Below are positions 27,134-35,672 of a stretch of DNA of 64,000 nucleotides, in pieces. The position numbers and the translations under genes were made by a program. The DNA lies in assembly GCF_014652355.1 (NCBI RefSeq), contig NZ_BMYQ01000001.1, positions 432,180-496,179 on the forward strand. Direction: 5' to 3'. Positions within the stretch are counted from its first letter, which is position 1. The number at the start of each line of letters is the position of its first letter. Origin of the DNA: Gemmobacter lanyuensis (GTDB taxonomy: Bacteria > Pseudomonadota > Alphaproteobacteria > Rhodobacterales > Rhodobacteraceae). Under the pieces are notes generated by a model. The model was given only the letters and a program-made list of their open reading frames with translations, did not search any database and was not told where the DNA came from.

Positions 27134-27892
27134 ATGGCGCTCCCTGATTTCTCGATGCGTCAGCTGCTCGAAGCTGGCGTTCACTACGGCCACCAGACCC
27201 AGCGCTGGAACCCGAAGATGGGCGAATACATCTACGGCGACCGCAACGGGATCCACATCATCGACCTGACCCAGACCGTCCCGATGCTGGACCAGGCTCT
27301 GAAGGTCGTGCGTGACACCGTCGCCAAGGGCGGCCGCATCCTCTTCGTCGGCACCAAGCGTCAGGCTCAGAAGTCGGTCGCCGAAGCCGCTGAAAAATGC
27401 GCGCAGTACTACATGAACCACCGTTGGCTGGGCGGCACGCTCACCAACTGGAAAACCGTTTCGCAGTCGATCCAGCGTCTGAAGCAGATCGACGAGCTGA
27501 TGGCGAACGGCGCCGAGGGCCTCACCAAGAAAGAGCGCCTGAACATGGAACGCGAGCAGGCCAAACTGCAGGCCTCGCTGGGCGGCATCCGTGAAATGGG
27601 CGGCCTGCCGGACCTGCTGTTCATCATCGATGTGGGCAAGGAAGACCTCGCCATCCTCGAAGCCAAGAAGCTGGGCATCCCGGTCGTCGCCGTTGTCGAC
27701 ACCAACTGCTCGCCCAAGGGCGTTGACTATGTGATCCCGGGCAACGACGACGCCGCCCGCGCGATCGCACTCTACTGCGACCTCGTGGCCCGCGCCGCCC
27801 TGGACGGCATGTCGGCCCAGCTGGGTGCCGCCGGTGTCGACCTGGGCGCGCTGGAAGAAGCGCCGGCTGAAGAAGCCGCCGTCGAGGCCTGA
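27134..27892 (+). CDS. rpsB: 30S ribosomal protein S2
   Basis: A 252-aa S2 with the hallmark '[19 protein letters not shown]' near the N-terminus and '[14 protein letters not shown]' and '[31 protein letters not shown]' later. The family start '[10 protein letters not shown]' corresponds to the ATG at 27134, 9 bases after AAAGGA; an ATG two codons earlier is only 3 bases from it. The acidic C-terminal tail ('[12 protein letters not shown]') is usual. It is followed by tsf, with a perfect hairpin in the 93-base gap. Confidence 0.97.
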   Translation: MALPDFSMRQLLEAGVHYGHQTQRWNPKMGEYIYGDRNGIHIIDLTQTVPMLDQALKVVRDTVAKGGRILFVGTKRQAQKSVAEAAEKCAQYYMNHRWLGGTLTNWKTVSQSIQRLKQIDELMANGAEGLTKKERLNMEREQAKLQASLGGIREMGGLPDLLFIIDVGKEDLAILEAKKLGIPVVAVVDTNCSPKGVDYVIPGNDDAARAIALYCDLVARAALDGMSAQLGAAGVDLGALEEAPAEEAAVEA

Positions 27893-27900
27893 GGTTGAAC

Positions 27901-27924
27901 AAGGGGCGCTTGCAGCGCCCCTTT
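27901..27924 (+). terminator. Hairpin between rpsB and tsf (attenuator-like)
   Basis: AAGGGGCGCT pairs perfectly with AGCGCCCCTT around a TGC loop, but only a few T follow. It may lower tsf transcription relative to rpsB or protect the rpsB 3' end. Confidence 0.6.
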
Positions 27925-27985
27925 GCAAAGACGTTACCCGGTGGGCTTAAGGCCTGCCGGGATCATCCGTTCTGGGAGAAGAAAC

Positions 27986-28882
27986 ATGACGATCACCGCA
28001 GCGATGGTGAAGGAACTGCGCGAAGCCACCGGCGCAGGCATGATGGACGCCAAGAAGGCGCTGACCGAAGTGAACGGCGACATGGAAGCCGCTGTTGACT
28101 GGCTGCGCACCAAGGGCCTGGCGAAAGCCGCCAAGAAGGCCGATCGCGTGGCTGCCGAAGGTCTGGTCGGTGTGGCCGTGTCCGGTGGCAAGGGTGTCGC
28201 CGTCGAGGTGAACTCGGAAACCGACTTCGTCGGCAAGAACGCCGATTTCCAGAACCTCGTGCGTGGGATCACCACCGCCGCCCTGAACGTTACGGATGTG
28301 GACGCCCTCAAGGCTGCCGATCTGAACGGCAAGTCGGTCGAGGCCTCGCTGACCGACGCCATCGCCACCATCGGCGAAAACATGACCCTGCGCCGCATGG
28401 CTTCGGTCGAGGGTGACTCGGTTGCTGCCTATATCCACACTGCTGCTGCCGACGGTCTGGGCCGTATCGGTGTGCTGGTCGCGCTGAAAGGTGCCGACAC
28501 CGGCATCGGCAAGCAGATCGCCATGCACATCGCCGCCACCTCGCCGGTTTCGCTGTCGGAAGCCGACATGGACCCGACCGTTGTCGAGCGTGAACTGGCC
28601 GTGCAAACCGCCAAGGCACTGGAAGAAAACGCTGCTTCCGCCAAGCCGAAGCCCGAGCAGGTCATCCAGAACAACATCATCCCGGGCCGGATGAAGAAGT
28701 TCTTCGAAGAATCGACTCTGCTGAACCAGAAATTCGTCATCAACCCCGACGTCACTGTGGCCCAGGCTGCCAAGGACGCCGGCGTCGAAGTCGTGGGCTT
28801 TGTGCGCATGGCTGTTGGCGAAGGTATCGAGAAGGAAAAAGAGGATTTCGCTGCTGAAGTGGCGAAAGCTCTGCAGGGCTGA
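27986..28882 (+). CDS. tsf: Elongation factor Ts
   Basis: EF-Ts is the guanine-nucleotide exchange factor of EF-Tu. The 298-aa protein shows the N-terminal '[21 protein letters not shown]' (UBA-like), the core '[17 protein letters not shown]' (TDFV motif that contacts EF-Tu) and the C-terminal module '[32 protein letters not shown]'. I start at 27986 behind GGGAGAAGAAAC. It is the second gene of the rpsB-tsf operon and is followed by an intrinsic terminator. Confidence 0.97.
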   Translation: MTITAAMVKELREATGAGMMDAKKALTEVNGDMEAAVDWLRTKGLAKAAKKADRVAAEGLVGVAVSGGKGVAVEVNSETDFVGKNADFQNLVRGITTAALNVTDVDALKAADLNGKSVEASLTDAIATIGENMTLRRMASVEGDSVAAYIHTAAADGLGRIGVLVALKGADTGIGKQIAMHIAATSPVSLSEADMDPTVVERELAVQTAKALEENAASAKPKPEQVIQNNIIPGRMKKFFEESTLLNQKFVINPDVTVAQAAKDAGVEVVGFVRMAVGEGIEKEKEDFAAEVAKALQG

Positions 28883-28907
28883 TGGGCCCAGACCTTCGGT
28901 CAGGATA

Positions 28908-28931
28908 GCGGCGCCGTCGGGCGCCGCTTTT
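28908..28931 (+). terminator. Terminator of rpsB-tsf
   Basis: GCGGCGCC pairs with GGCGCCGC around GTCG, followed by TTTT. It lies 26 nt after the tsf stop. Confidence 0.88.
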
Positions 28932-28981
28932 CGTTTGCGCGGGGGCGGACCGGGGGCAGGGGGCATTGCAGGAGCCTGCCC

Positions 28982-29019
28982 AAAAACAAAAACGGTGCAG
29001 CGGGGACAGCTGCACCGTT
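28982..29019 (-). terminator. Minus-strand terminator behind the LuxR-type gene
   Basis: AACGGTGCAGC (28991-29001) and GCTGCACCGTT (29009-29019) form an 11-bp perfect stem. On the minus strand the stem is followed by TTTGTTTTTG, so it ends leftward transcripts. It leaves about 210 nt of 3' untranslated RNA after the LuxR-type gene, or marks another leftward transcript. Confidence 0.75.
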
Positions 29020-29230
29020 CATGTGCATTTCGGGCAGAAGCGCCTGAAACCACGAGGAAAATGTGACACCGGGAAGCAACGGCACAATACCCGCGCGTCC
29101 CGGTGGATGCTGCCGACTGGCAGCAAGGATGTTGAAATGAACACCCTTCGTTGCCCCCGCAGCCGAAGCCACCACGCAGAGGCCTACTAAATCTGCCATC
29201 AAATGTGACGTAACGGAAGTGAGGGATTCC
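29020..29230. other. Gap between tsf and the LuxR-type gene
   Basis: Together with the two terminators this is a 348-base gene-free stretch. The only further signal is a 17-codon plus-strand ORF at 29137-29190 (Met-Asn-Thr-Leu-Arg-Cys...) preceded by AAGGATG; I cannot tell whether it is expressed. No tRNA or riboswitch fold was recognised. Confidence 0.5.
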
Positions 29231-30013
29231 TTACCTTGTGATGGGTTCCGGCCCCAGAAAGATCTGGTTCAGCAACGTGCCCTTTGCCACCGCCTGGGCA
29301 GTGGTTTCCACATCCAGGGCTTCGCGGGCCAGACGCAGGTGCTTTTCCACCATGGCCGGCGATACCCCCATCAAGGTGGCAACATCCTGGGTCGTCTTGC
29401 CCTCGGCCACCCATTCCAGCGCCTCGCGCTGGCGGGCAGACAGCTGGCGGCGACGAATCGACAGCGGCAGCTGACAGATCCGCAGATGCATCATATGGGC
29501 GACCGTCTCGATCCCCGCGCCATCGCGCGTCCAGATTTCATCGACGGCATCGTGGTCCAGCCCCGGATCCGCAGCAAGGCCAAGCGCCCCCTTTTGCCGC
29601 GCCGTCACATCGGGGAAGCTGATGGTGATCCCGGCGCGAATGCCCCATTGCGCATTGCGCCGCACGGCATCCACCTCTTCCGGGCTCAGCTCACCGGCCA
29701 GCAGCTTGTCCTCGACCCAGCGCCAGGTGCAACTGCCCTGATGCTCCAATGCCCAGCGATACAGCGCAGTGCGCGCATAGAATCCGCCCCGGAAATAGAA
29801 ATTGCTGTAATCGGGTGGAAAGCTGGTCAGATAGACCACGTCATCGGGGTTTCCGACCGAGTTCTCGGTCCGGAACCGCGAGAGGCCATAGTTCGCGCGG
29901 GCAAAGCCGCAACCGGAGAAATACCCCACCGCAAGATCCCAGACGGCTGCAACGGTCGGCGCACTCGCGATGCGGTTCAGCAATGGCAAGACGAGCGTCA
30001 TGCAAGATCTCAT
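29231..30013 (-). CDS. LuxR-family regulator with autoinducer-binding-type domain
   Basis: A 260-aa regulator with an N-terminal autoinducer-binding-like domain (about residues 15-165) and a C-terminal GerE helix-turn-helix ('LSARQREALEWVAEGKTTQDVATLMGVSPAMVEKHLRLAREALDV'). The segment 'FRGGFYARTALYRWALEHQG' stands where acyl-homoserine-lactone receptors have a conserved Asp-Pro, so the ligand may differ. No luxI gene adjoins it, making it a LuxR 'solo'. Start uncertain: ATGs at 30040, 30013 (GAAGAA upstream) and 30001 are all in frame. It is divergent from a DAO-family oxidase, with 137 bp between starts. Confidence 0.85.
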   Translation of the reverse strand: MRSCMTLVLPLLNRIASAPTVAAVWDLAVGYFSGCGFARANYGLSRFRTENSVGNPDDVVYLTSFPPDYSNFYFRGGFYARTALYRWALEHQGSCTWRWVEDKLLAGELSPEEVDAVRRNAQWGIRAGITISFPDVTARQKGALGLAADPGLDHDAVDEIWTRDGAGIETVAHMMHLRICQLPLSIRRRQLSARQREALEWVAEGKTTQDVATLMGVSPAMVEKHLRLAREALDVETTAQAVAKGTLLNQIFLGPEPITR

Positions 30014-30150
30014 TTCTTCGGGTCCGTTACACAACGACACGGCAAAGCCGTCACTTCTGTCGCTGGTGGAACGGACCGCCCCCTACACTTGTCATAGCCC
30101 TGTTATATGCAGGCGTCGAGCCTTCGGAAGTCGGTGTCGGGAAGAAGAAA

Positions 30151-31335
30151 ATGGTTAAATCAGACGGTTATGATATTGTCGTGGTGGGCGGCGCAGTCAT
30201 GGGGGCGTCGGTTGCCTGGTGGCTGTTGCAGATGGAGCCACGGCTGCGTGTCCTGATCGTCGAGCGCGATCCGAGTTTCGCCCGCGCCTCGACCGCGCTT
30301 TCGGTTGCCTCCATCCGGCAACAGTTCACCACGGCGGTGAATGTTGAAATTTCGCGCTTCGGGATTGATTTCATCCGCAATTTTGCGGCGCGTCTTGACG
30401 GGCAGGGCGGCGTTCCCGATCTTGGCCTGCGCGAAAATGGCTATCTGTTCCTGACACAGACGACAGAGGGGCGGGCCTTGCTGGAACAGGTGGCCGCCAT
30501 GCAGCGCGACCATGGCGCCGCGACCGAAGTTCTGGCCCCGGCGGACCTTCAGGCACGCTTTCCCTGGCTGCACGTCGATGACCTTGCTGCCGGGTCTTTC
30601 GGCGCCCGTGATGAGGGCTGGTTCGACAATATGGGGTTGCTGGGCGGCTTTCGCACCGCGGCCCGCGCAAAGGGGGCGGTTTTCGTGCAGGACACCGCCA
30701 CCGGGCTTGTCATGGCAGGCGGGCGCGTGACGGGGGTACAGTTGCAGCAGCGCGGCCATGTGCCCTGCAATATCGTGGTCAATGCAGCCGGAACCCGCGC
30801 GGCCGAAGTTTGCCGCTGGGCCGGGATCGATCTGCCGGTTGAGCCGCGCAAGCGCACGGTCTTTGTCATCGACGCGCCGAATGCCCGCCACCCGGATGCC
30901 CCGCTGCTCATTGATGCCGGGTTCTATCTGCGCCCGGAACAGGGGCAATGGATCACCGCGACCGTGCCGCAAGACGATGGGCCTTGCGCTGCCGATGACT
31001 TTGAGCCCGATCTTCATTTGTTCGAGGAGGTGATCTGGGAACAGCTTTACCACCGCGCACCGGGCTTTGATGCGGTCAAGGTCGTGCGGCACTGGGTGGG
31101 GCATTATGCCTATAATACGCTGGATCAGAACGCCATTCTCGGGCCGCACCCGGCTGTGCCCAATCTGTTCCTGATGAATGGCTTCTCCGGACACGGGTTG
31201 CAGCAGGCACCTGCCATCGGGCGCGGTCTGGCCGAGCATATCCTGACCGGCGGCTGGCAAAGCCTTGATCTTTCTGACCTTTCGGTCAAGCGCGTGCTTG
31301 AAGGGAAGCCTTTCCGCGAACGGGCCATCGTCTGA
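30151..31335 (+). CDS. FAD-dependent oxidoreductase (DAO family)
   Basis: A 394-aa flavoenzyme of the D-amino-acid oxidase / glycine-sarcosine oxidase superfamily. The FAD-binding Rossmann motif is at the N-terminus ('YDIVVVGGAVMGASVAWWLL', then acidic 'VLIVERD' near residue 45), and the C-terminal 'LFLMNGFSGHGLQQAPAIGRGLAEHIL' is the usual FAD-closing segment. These enzymes oxidise secondary or primary amines; the substrate cannot be named. The ATG at 30151 has GAAGAAG upstream. Its TGA abuts the TCA of the convergent SulP gene. The divergent LuxR-type regulator may control it. Confidence 0.88.
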   Translation: MVKSDGYDIVVVGGAVMGASVAWWLLQMEPRLRVLIVERDPSFARASTALSVASIRQQFTTAVNVEISRFGIDFIRNFAARLDGQGGVPDLGLRENGYLFLTQTTEGRALLEQVAAMQRDHGAATEVLAPADLQARFPWLHVDDLAAGSFGARDEGWFDNMGLLGGFRTAARAKGAVFVQDTATGLVMAGGRVTGVQLQQRGHVPCNIVVNAAGTRAAEVCRWAGIDLPVEPRKRTVFVIDAPNARHPDAPLLIDAGFYLRPEQGQWITATVPQDDGPCAADDFEPDLHLFEEVIWEQLYHRAPGFDAVKVVRHWVGHYAYNTLDQNAILGPHPAVPNLFLMNGFSGHGLQQAPAIGRGLAEHILTGGWQSLDLSDLSVKRVLEGKPFRERAIV

Positions 31336-33090
31336 TCAGCGCGCGGCCCGCGCCCGTGCGGTTTCGCAACGCGCGGCGTCATGGCAGGCGCGCGTGACCT
31401 CGGGCGCCAGTGCCATCATCGCGTCGTAATGGGTCAGAAAGACCTGCCCCGAAAGCTCTGTCCGCAGGTGCGACCGTAGCAGCCGATCCATGACTGGGCC
31501 TTTCACCTCGGACAAATGCAGGGTCACACCGCCATCACGCAGCCGGGCATTCAGCGCCTCCAGCGTTTCCAGTGCCGAGGTGTCGATCGCATTGACCGCC
31601 GCACAGATCAGCACCACATGGCGCAGACCGGGTTCCTCGGCCAGGGCGGCAAGCAGCCGATCCTCAAGAAACCGGGCGTTGGGGAAATAAAGGCTCTCGT
31701 CAATCCGCAGCGACAGCACGCCCGGCGCGGTGATCACATGATGCCGCGCGACATTGCGGAAATGTTCGGTCCCCGGCACCTGACCCACCACCGCCACATG
31801 CGGGCGCGAGCTGCGCCAGAGATGCAAGAGGATCGACAGGATCACGCCTGCGGAAATCCCGGCCTCGACCCCCGCGATCAGCGTCAGCAGGATCGTGGCG
31901 AGCATGGCCAGAAAATCACTGCGGCTGATCTGCGCCACGCGACGCAGGGCCGACAGATCAACAAGACTCAGCACCGCGACGATGATGGTGGCGGCCAGCG
32001 TCGCCTTCGGCAGGTGATAGAGCAGCGGCGTCAGGAACAGCGTGGCCAGCGCCATACCCGCCGCCGTAAAGGCCCCGGCCGCCGGGGTTTCCGCCCCCGC
32101 ATCAAAATTCACCACCGACCGCGCAAAGCCCCCCGTCACCGGAAAGCCACCCGAAAACCCGGCGCCGAGATTGGCAATGCCCAGGGCCACCAGTTCTTGA
32201 TCCGGGTCGATGCGCTGACGGCGCTTGGCGGCAAGGGTCTGGGCCACCGAGATCGTCTCGACATAGCCCACCAGCGAAATCAGCGCGGCCGGCAGCAGGA
32301 TCGCTTGCCAAAGCGCGGGGTCCAAGGGGGGCAGGGTGGGCAGGGGCAGGCCGCGCGGGATGTCGCCCACCACGGGCAGGTCAAGCTGCAGGCCCCAGCT
32401 GGCCAGCGTCGTCGCCACCACCGCCAGCACCGGCGCGGCCCGCGACAGCACGCCCGCAAGACGCGGCGCCACCCCCACCTTCAGCAGCAGCGGGCGCAAA
32501 TGGCTGCGCGTCCAGACGAGAAATGCCAGAACAGGAAGGCCCACGCCAAGGGTGGTGAGGCTCGCCTCCGGCGCCTTTTGCCAGATCGCCCCGATGAGGT
32601 GTGGCAGGGTTTCCCCGCGCACCGACAGCCCCGCCAGCGCCGGAAACTGCCCCGCCGCAATCAACAAGCCAGACGCCGTGATGAAGCCTGAAATTACCGG
32701 ATGGCTGATGAAATTGGCGATGAACCCCAGCCGCAACAGGCCCATGGCGAGCAGGATCAGCCCCGACAACACCGCCAGCGCCACGGCGGCCCCTAGCTGA
32801 TCGGCCATACCCGTGGCGACCAGCGGCGCGATGGCAGCGGCGGTCATCAGGCTGATCACCGCAACAGGCCCGACGGCAAGCGTGCGTGACGTGCCAAACA
32901 ACGCATAAAGCACGAGGGGCGCGATCGAGGCATAAAGCCCGACTTCGGGCGGCAGACCCGCCAGCATGGCATAGGCGAGCGATTGCGGAATCAGCATGAT
33001 CGTGACGATCAGCGCCGCCAGCAGATCATTCCCCAAAGCGGCCCGATCATACTGCGGACCCCAATCCAGAATCGGAAACAGACGGCGCAT
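31336..33090 (-). CDS. SulP-family inorganic anion transporter
   Basis: A 584-aa SLC26/SulP transporter. The membrane part (residues 20-430) opens with the signature 'NDLLAALIVTIMLIPQSLAYAMLAGLPPEVGLYASIAPLVLYALFGTSRTLAVGPVAV', and a STAS domain follows (residues 440-565, 'VVLICAAVNAIDTSALETLEAL'). Family members move sulfate, bicarbonate, nitrate or dicarboxylates; nothing nearby (no sulfur or carbonic-anhydrase gene) decides which. It is a single-gene unit convergent with the oxidoreductase. Confidence 0.94.
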   Translation of the reverse strand: MRRLFPILDWGPQYDRAALGNDLLAALIVTIMLIPQSLAYAMLAGLPPEVGLYASIAPLVLYALFGTSRTLAVGPVAVISLMTAAAIAPLVATGMADQLGAAVALAVLSGLILLAMGLLRLGFIANFISHPVISGFITASGLLIAAGQFPALAGLSVRGETLPHLIGAIWQKAPEASLTTLGVGLPVLAFLVWTRSHLRPLLLKVGVAPRLAGVLSRAAPVLAVVATTLASWGLQLDLPVVGDIPRGLPLPTLPPLDPALWQAILLPAALISLVGYVETISVAQTLAAKRRQRIDPDQELVALGIANLGAGFSGGFPVTGGFARSVVNFDAGAETPAAGAFTAAGMALATLFLTPLLYHLPKATLAATIIVAVLSLVDLSALRRVAQISRSDFLAMLATILLTLIAGVEAGISAGVILSILLHLWRSSRPHVAVVGQVPGTEHFRNVARHHVITAPGVLSLRIDESLYFPNARFLEDRLLAALAEEPGLRHVVLICAAVNAIDTSALETLEALNARLRDGGVTLHLSEVKGPVMDRLLRSHLRTELSGQVFLTHYDAMMALAPEVTRACHDAARCETARARAAR

Positions 33091-33193
33091 CGCTGGTCCT
33101 TTCGTACCGCGACAGCCGCGGCCCTTGAACCAGACTTAGCCCTGCCCCCTACACATTTCAAGTATTGAATATGTTTGGGGCAGGGGAGGCCGA

Positions 33194-33883
33194 TCAGCGT
33201 GCAGCCTCGGCGGCGGCGCGGATGGCCCGGATGTTTTCGCCGTAGGGGGCGGGGTTCGTGACCGAACCGCCCTTGAACACGCCAGACCCCGCAACCAGCA
33301 CATCGGCCCCGGCCGCCGCAACCAGCGGTGCGGTTTCCGGCGTGATGCCGCCATCAATCTCGATATGGATCGGACGGTCGCCGATCATCTGGCGCAGGCG
33401 CTGCACCTTCGACACCTGCGAGGTGATGAATTTCTGCCCGCCAAAGCCGGGGTTCACCGTCATCACACAGATCAGATCGACCATGTCCAAAAGCTCGGTC
33501 ACGGACTCGATCCCCGTGCCCGGGTTGATCGCCAGACCCGCCTTGATGCCATGGGCGCGAATGGCCTGCAGCGTGCGGTGAATATGGGGTCCAGCCTCCA
33601 GATGGGCGGTCAGAACATCGGCACCGGCCTGGGCGAAGGCATCGATATAGGGATCGACCGGCGCAATCATCAGATGCACATCCATCACGCCCTTGATGTG
33701 CTTGCGGATCGCGGCACAGGTCGCAGGTCCGAATGTCAGGTTCGGCACGAAATGCCCGTCCATCACATCGACATGCACCCAATCGGCGCCCTGGGCCTCG
33801 ATCGCCTCACATTCGGCGCCGAAATTGGCGAAATCCGCAGAAAGGATCGACGGGGCAATCTTGATCGCGCGCGAGAAGGTCAT
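33194..33883 (-). CDS. rpe: Ribulose-phosphate 3-epimerase
   Basis: Rpe interconverts ribulose-5-phosphate and xylulose-5-phosphate in the pentose phosphate and Calvin cycles. The 229-aa TIM-barrel protein carries both family signatures: 'WVHVDVMDGHFVPNLTFGP' (metal-binding His and Asp) and 'MTVNPGFGGQKFI', plus the phosphate loop 'GADVLVAGSGVFKG'. The start at 33883 begins 'MTFSRAIKIAPSILSADFANFG', typical. The gene stands alone between SulP and the BaiN-like flavoprotein. Confidence 0.97.
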   Translation of the reverse strand: MTFSRAIKIAPSILSADFANFGAECEAIEAQGADWVHVDVMDGHFVPNLTFGPATCAAIRKHIKGVMDVHLMIAPVDPYIDAFAQAGADVLTAHLEAGPHIHRTLQAIRAHGIKAGLAINPGTGIESVTELLDMVDLICVMTVNPGFGGQKFITSQVSKVQRLRQMIGDRPIHIEIDGGITPETAPLVAAAGADVLVAGSGVFKGGSVTNPAPYGENIRAIRAAAEAAR

Positions 33884-34003
33884 GCTGGGGCCTCTGGTTC
33901 AGGGATGCGGGTTCTTTGCCCGAACCCCGGGGCGAAATGCAAGCAATCTTGCGGAGGGGCCATCAGGAACGGCACATTAATTACATAATAATGATTATCA
34001 GAT

Positions 34004-35182
34004 TCATGCCACCTGACCGGCCGCCCAACCCGAGGACCAGGCCCATTGAAAGTTGTAGCCCCCCAGCCAGCCGGTCACATCAACGACCTCACCCACGAAG
34101 AAAAGCCCGGGTACCGCCTTGGCCTGCAGGGTCCGGGCCTCCAGCGCCTCGGTACTGACGCCGCCAAGCGTGACCTCGGCGGTGCGATAGCCTTCGCTGC
34201 CAACCGGCGTGATCGGCAGGTCGTGGACCAGCCCGGCCAGCTGATCCAGCGCGGCATTCGACTGATCGGCAAGATTGCCCTGCAATCCGCTGATCGTCTC
34301 CAAATGCCGGGCGAGCTTTTCAGGCAGGATCTGCGCCAGCGCCGTCCGCAAGGCCACGCGCCCGGCGGCCTGCCGCGCCTCCCGCAGCACCCGCGCGGCA
34401 TCCTGCCCACCTGCGAGATCCAGGCGCAGCGTCTCGCCCTCGCGCCAATAGCTGGAAATCTGCAGGATCGCCGGGCCTGAAAGCCCGCGATGGGTAAAGA
34501 GGATCGCCTCATCAAACCCGGTCTTGCCCACACTTGCCCGGCCGGTCACAGAGGTGCCGGCCAGCGGCTTCATCGGCTCCAGCACCTGTTCGGCCAGCGT
34601 CAGCGGCACCAGCGCCGGACGGGTTTCGACCAGCGGCAAGCCAAAGCTTTCCGCCACACGATAGCCGTACCCCGTGGCGCCCATCTTGGGGATCGATTTG
34701 CCCCCGGTCGCAATAATCACGCTTTCCGCCTCGACCACACCGCGTGAGGTTTCGATCCGGAAGCCCTGCCCCTGACGTTCCACCGCACCAAGTTCGGTCT
34801 GCAACCACAGGTTTCCACCGGCTTTTTCCAGATCGGACAGCAGCATGGCGATGATTTCTTTGGCCGATCCGTCGCAGAACAACTGCCCCAGCGTCTTTTC
34901 ATGCCAGCGGATGCCGGCCGCATCGACGCGGGCGATAAAATCCCATTGCGTAAAACGCTTCAGGGCCGACAGCGCGAAGCGCGGGTTCTGCGACAGGAAG
35001 CGTTCGCCGCGGATGTCGAGATTGGTGAAATTGCACCGCCCCCCACCCGAAATGCGGATCTTTTCGCCCGCCGCTTTCGCGTGGTCGATCACCAGCACCC
35101 GGCGCCCGCGACGCCCTGCCTCAATGGCGGCCATCAAGCCCGCCGCACCTGCCCCAAGGACCGCAACATCTGTCTGTGTCAT
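34004..35182 (-). CDS. HI0933/BaiN-like NAD(P)/FAD-dependent flavoprotein
   Basis: A 392-aa flavoprotein of the HI0933/YhiN/BaiN family. The N-terminal FAD site is 'VAVLGAGAAGLMAAIEAGRRG' with 'VLVIDHAKAAGEKIRISGGGRCNFTN', the diagnostic family segment; a second glycine-rich site is 'SVIIATGGKSIPKMGATG'. The C-terminus 'GLFFVGEVVDVTGWLGGYNFQWAWSSG' closes the FAD pocket. The physiological reaction is unknown for most members. The stop lies 120 bp before the rpe start on the same strand. Confidence 0.9.
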   Translation of the reverse strand: MTQTDVAVLGAGAAGLMAAIEAGRRGRRVLVIDHAKAAGEKIRISGGGRCNFTNLDIRGERFLSQNPRFALSALKRFTQWDFIARVDAAGIRWHEKTLGQLFCDGSAKEIIAMLLSDLEKAGGNLWLQTELGAVERQGQGFRIETSRGVVEAESVIIATGGKSIPKMGATGYGYRVAESFGLPLVETRPALVPLTLAEQVLEPMKPLAGTSVTGRASVGKTGFDEAILFTHRGLSGPAILQISSYWREGETLRLDLAGGQDAARVLREARQAAGRVALRTALAQILPEKLARHLETISGLQGNLADQSNAALDQLAGLVHDLPITPVGSEGYRTAEVTLGGVSTEALEARTLQAKAVPGLFFVGEVVDVTGWLGGYNFQWAWSSGWAAGQVA

Positions 35183-35282
35183 GCCTTTCCCTACCCGGTC
35201 CGGCTCCGCACGGCCAGTTGCGATTTTCGTGAAATTGCCTCTTGCGCTGATCGCCGGGCTTGGCTAATTACCGCCGCACGGT

Positions 35283-35357
<75 letters not shown>

Positions 35358-35379
35358 ATCTTTCGATACGCGTGATGAT

Positions 35380-35403
35380 GCCCGGCACCCGCCCGGGCTT
35401 TTT
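35380..35403 (+). terminator. Terminator after tRNA-Gln copy 1
   Basis: GCCCGG (35380-35385) pairs with CCGGGC (35393-35398), followed by TTTTT. Confidence 0.8.
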
Positions 35404-35492
35404 GCTTTAAGGCCGCCCTGCAAGGCCATGCAAATTCTTGCAATTTTCTACTTGCACCGGGAAACGGCCTTGGGTAAATACCGCCTCACGGT

Positions 35493-35567
<75 letters not shown>

Positions 35568-35580
35568 ATGACATCCGCAT

Positions 35581-35603
35581 AGCGCCCCATGGGGGCGCTT
35601 TTT
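35581..35603 (+). terminator. Terminator after tRNA-Gln copy 2
   Basis: AGCGCCCC pairs with GGGGCGCT around ATG, followed by TTTT. Confidence 0.88.
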
Positions 35604-35639
35604 GCATTTCTAAGCCCCGTCAAAGACGCCGAGGGCAAG

Positions 35640-35667
35640 AAAAAAGGGCCGCTTTCCCGACCCTTTC
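35640..35667 (-). terminator. Terminator of aroK-aroB
   Basis: On the minus strand AAAGGG pairs with CCCTTT across an imperfect loop of about 12 nt, followed by a run of T. It begins just past the aroB stop at 35673. Confidence 0.65.
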
Positions 35668-35672
35668 CCCGC

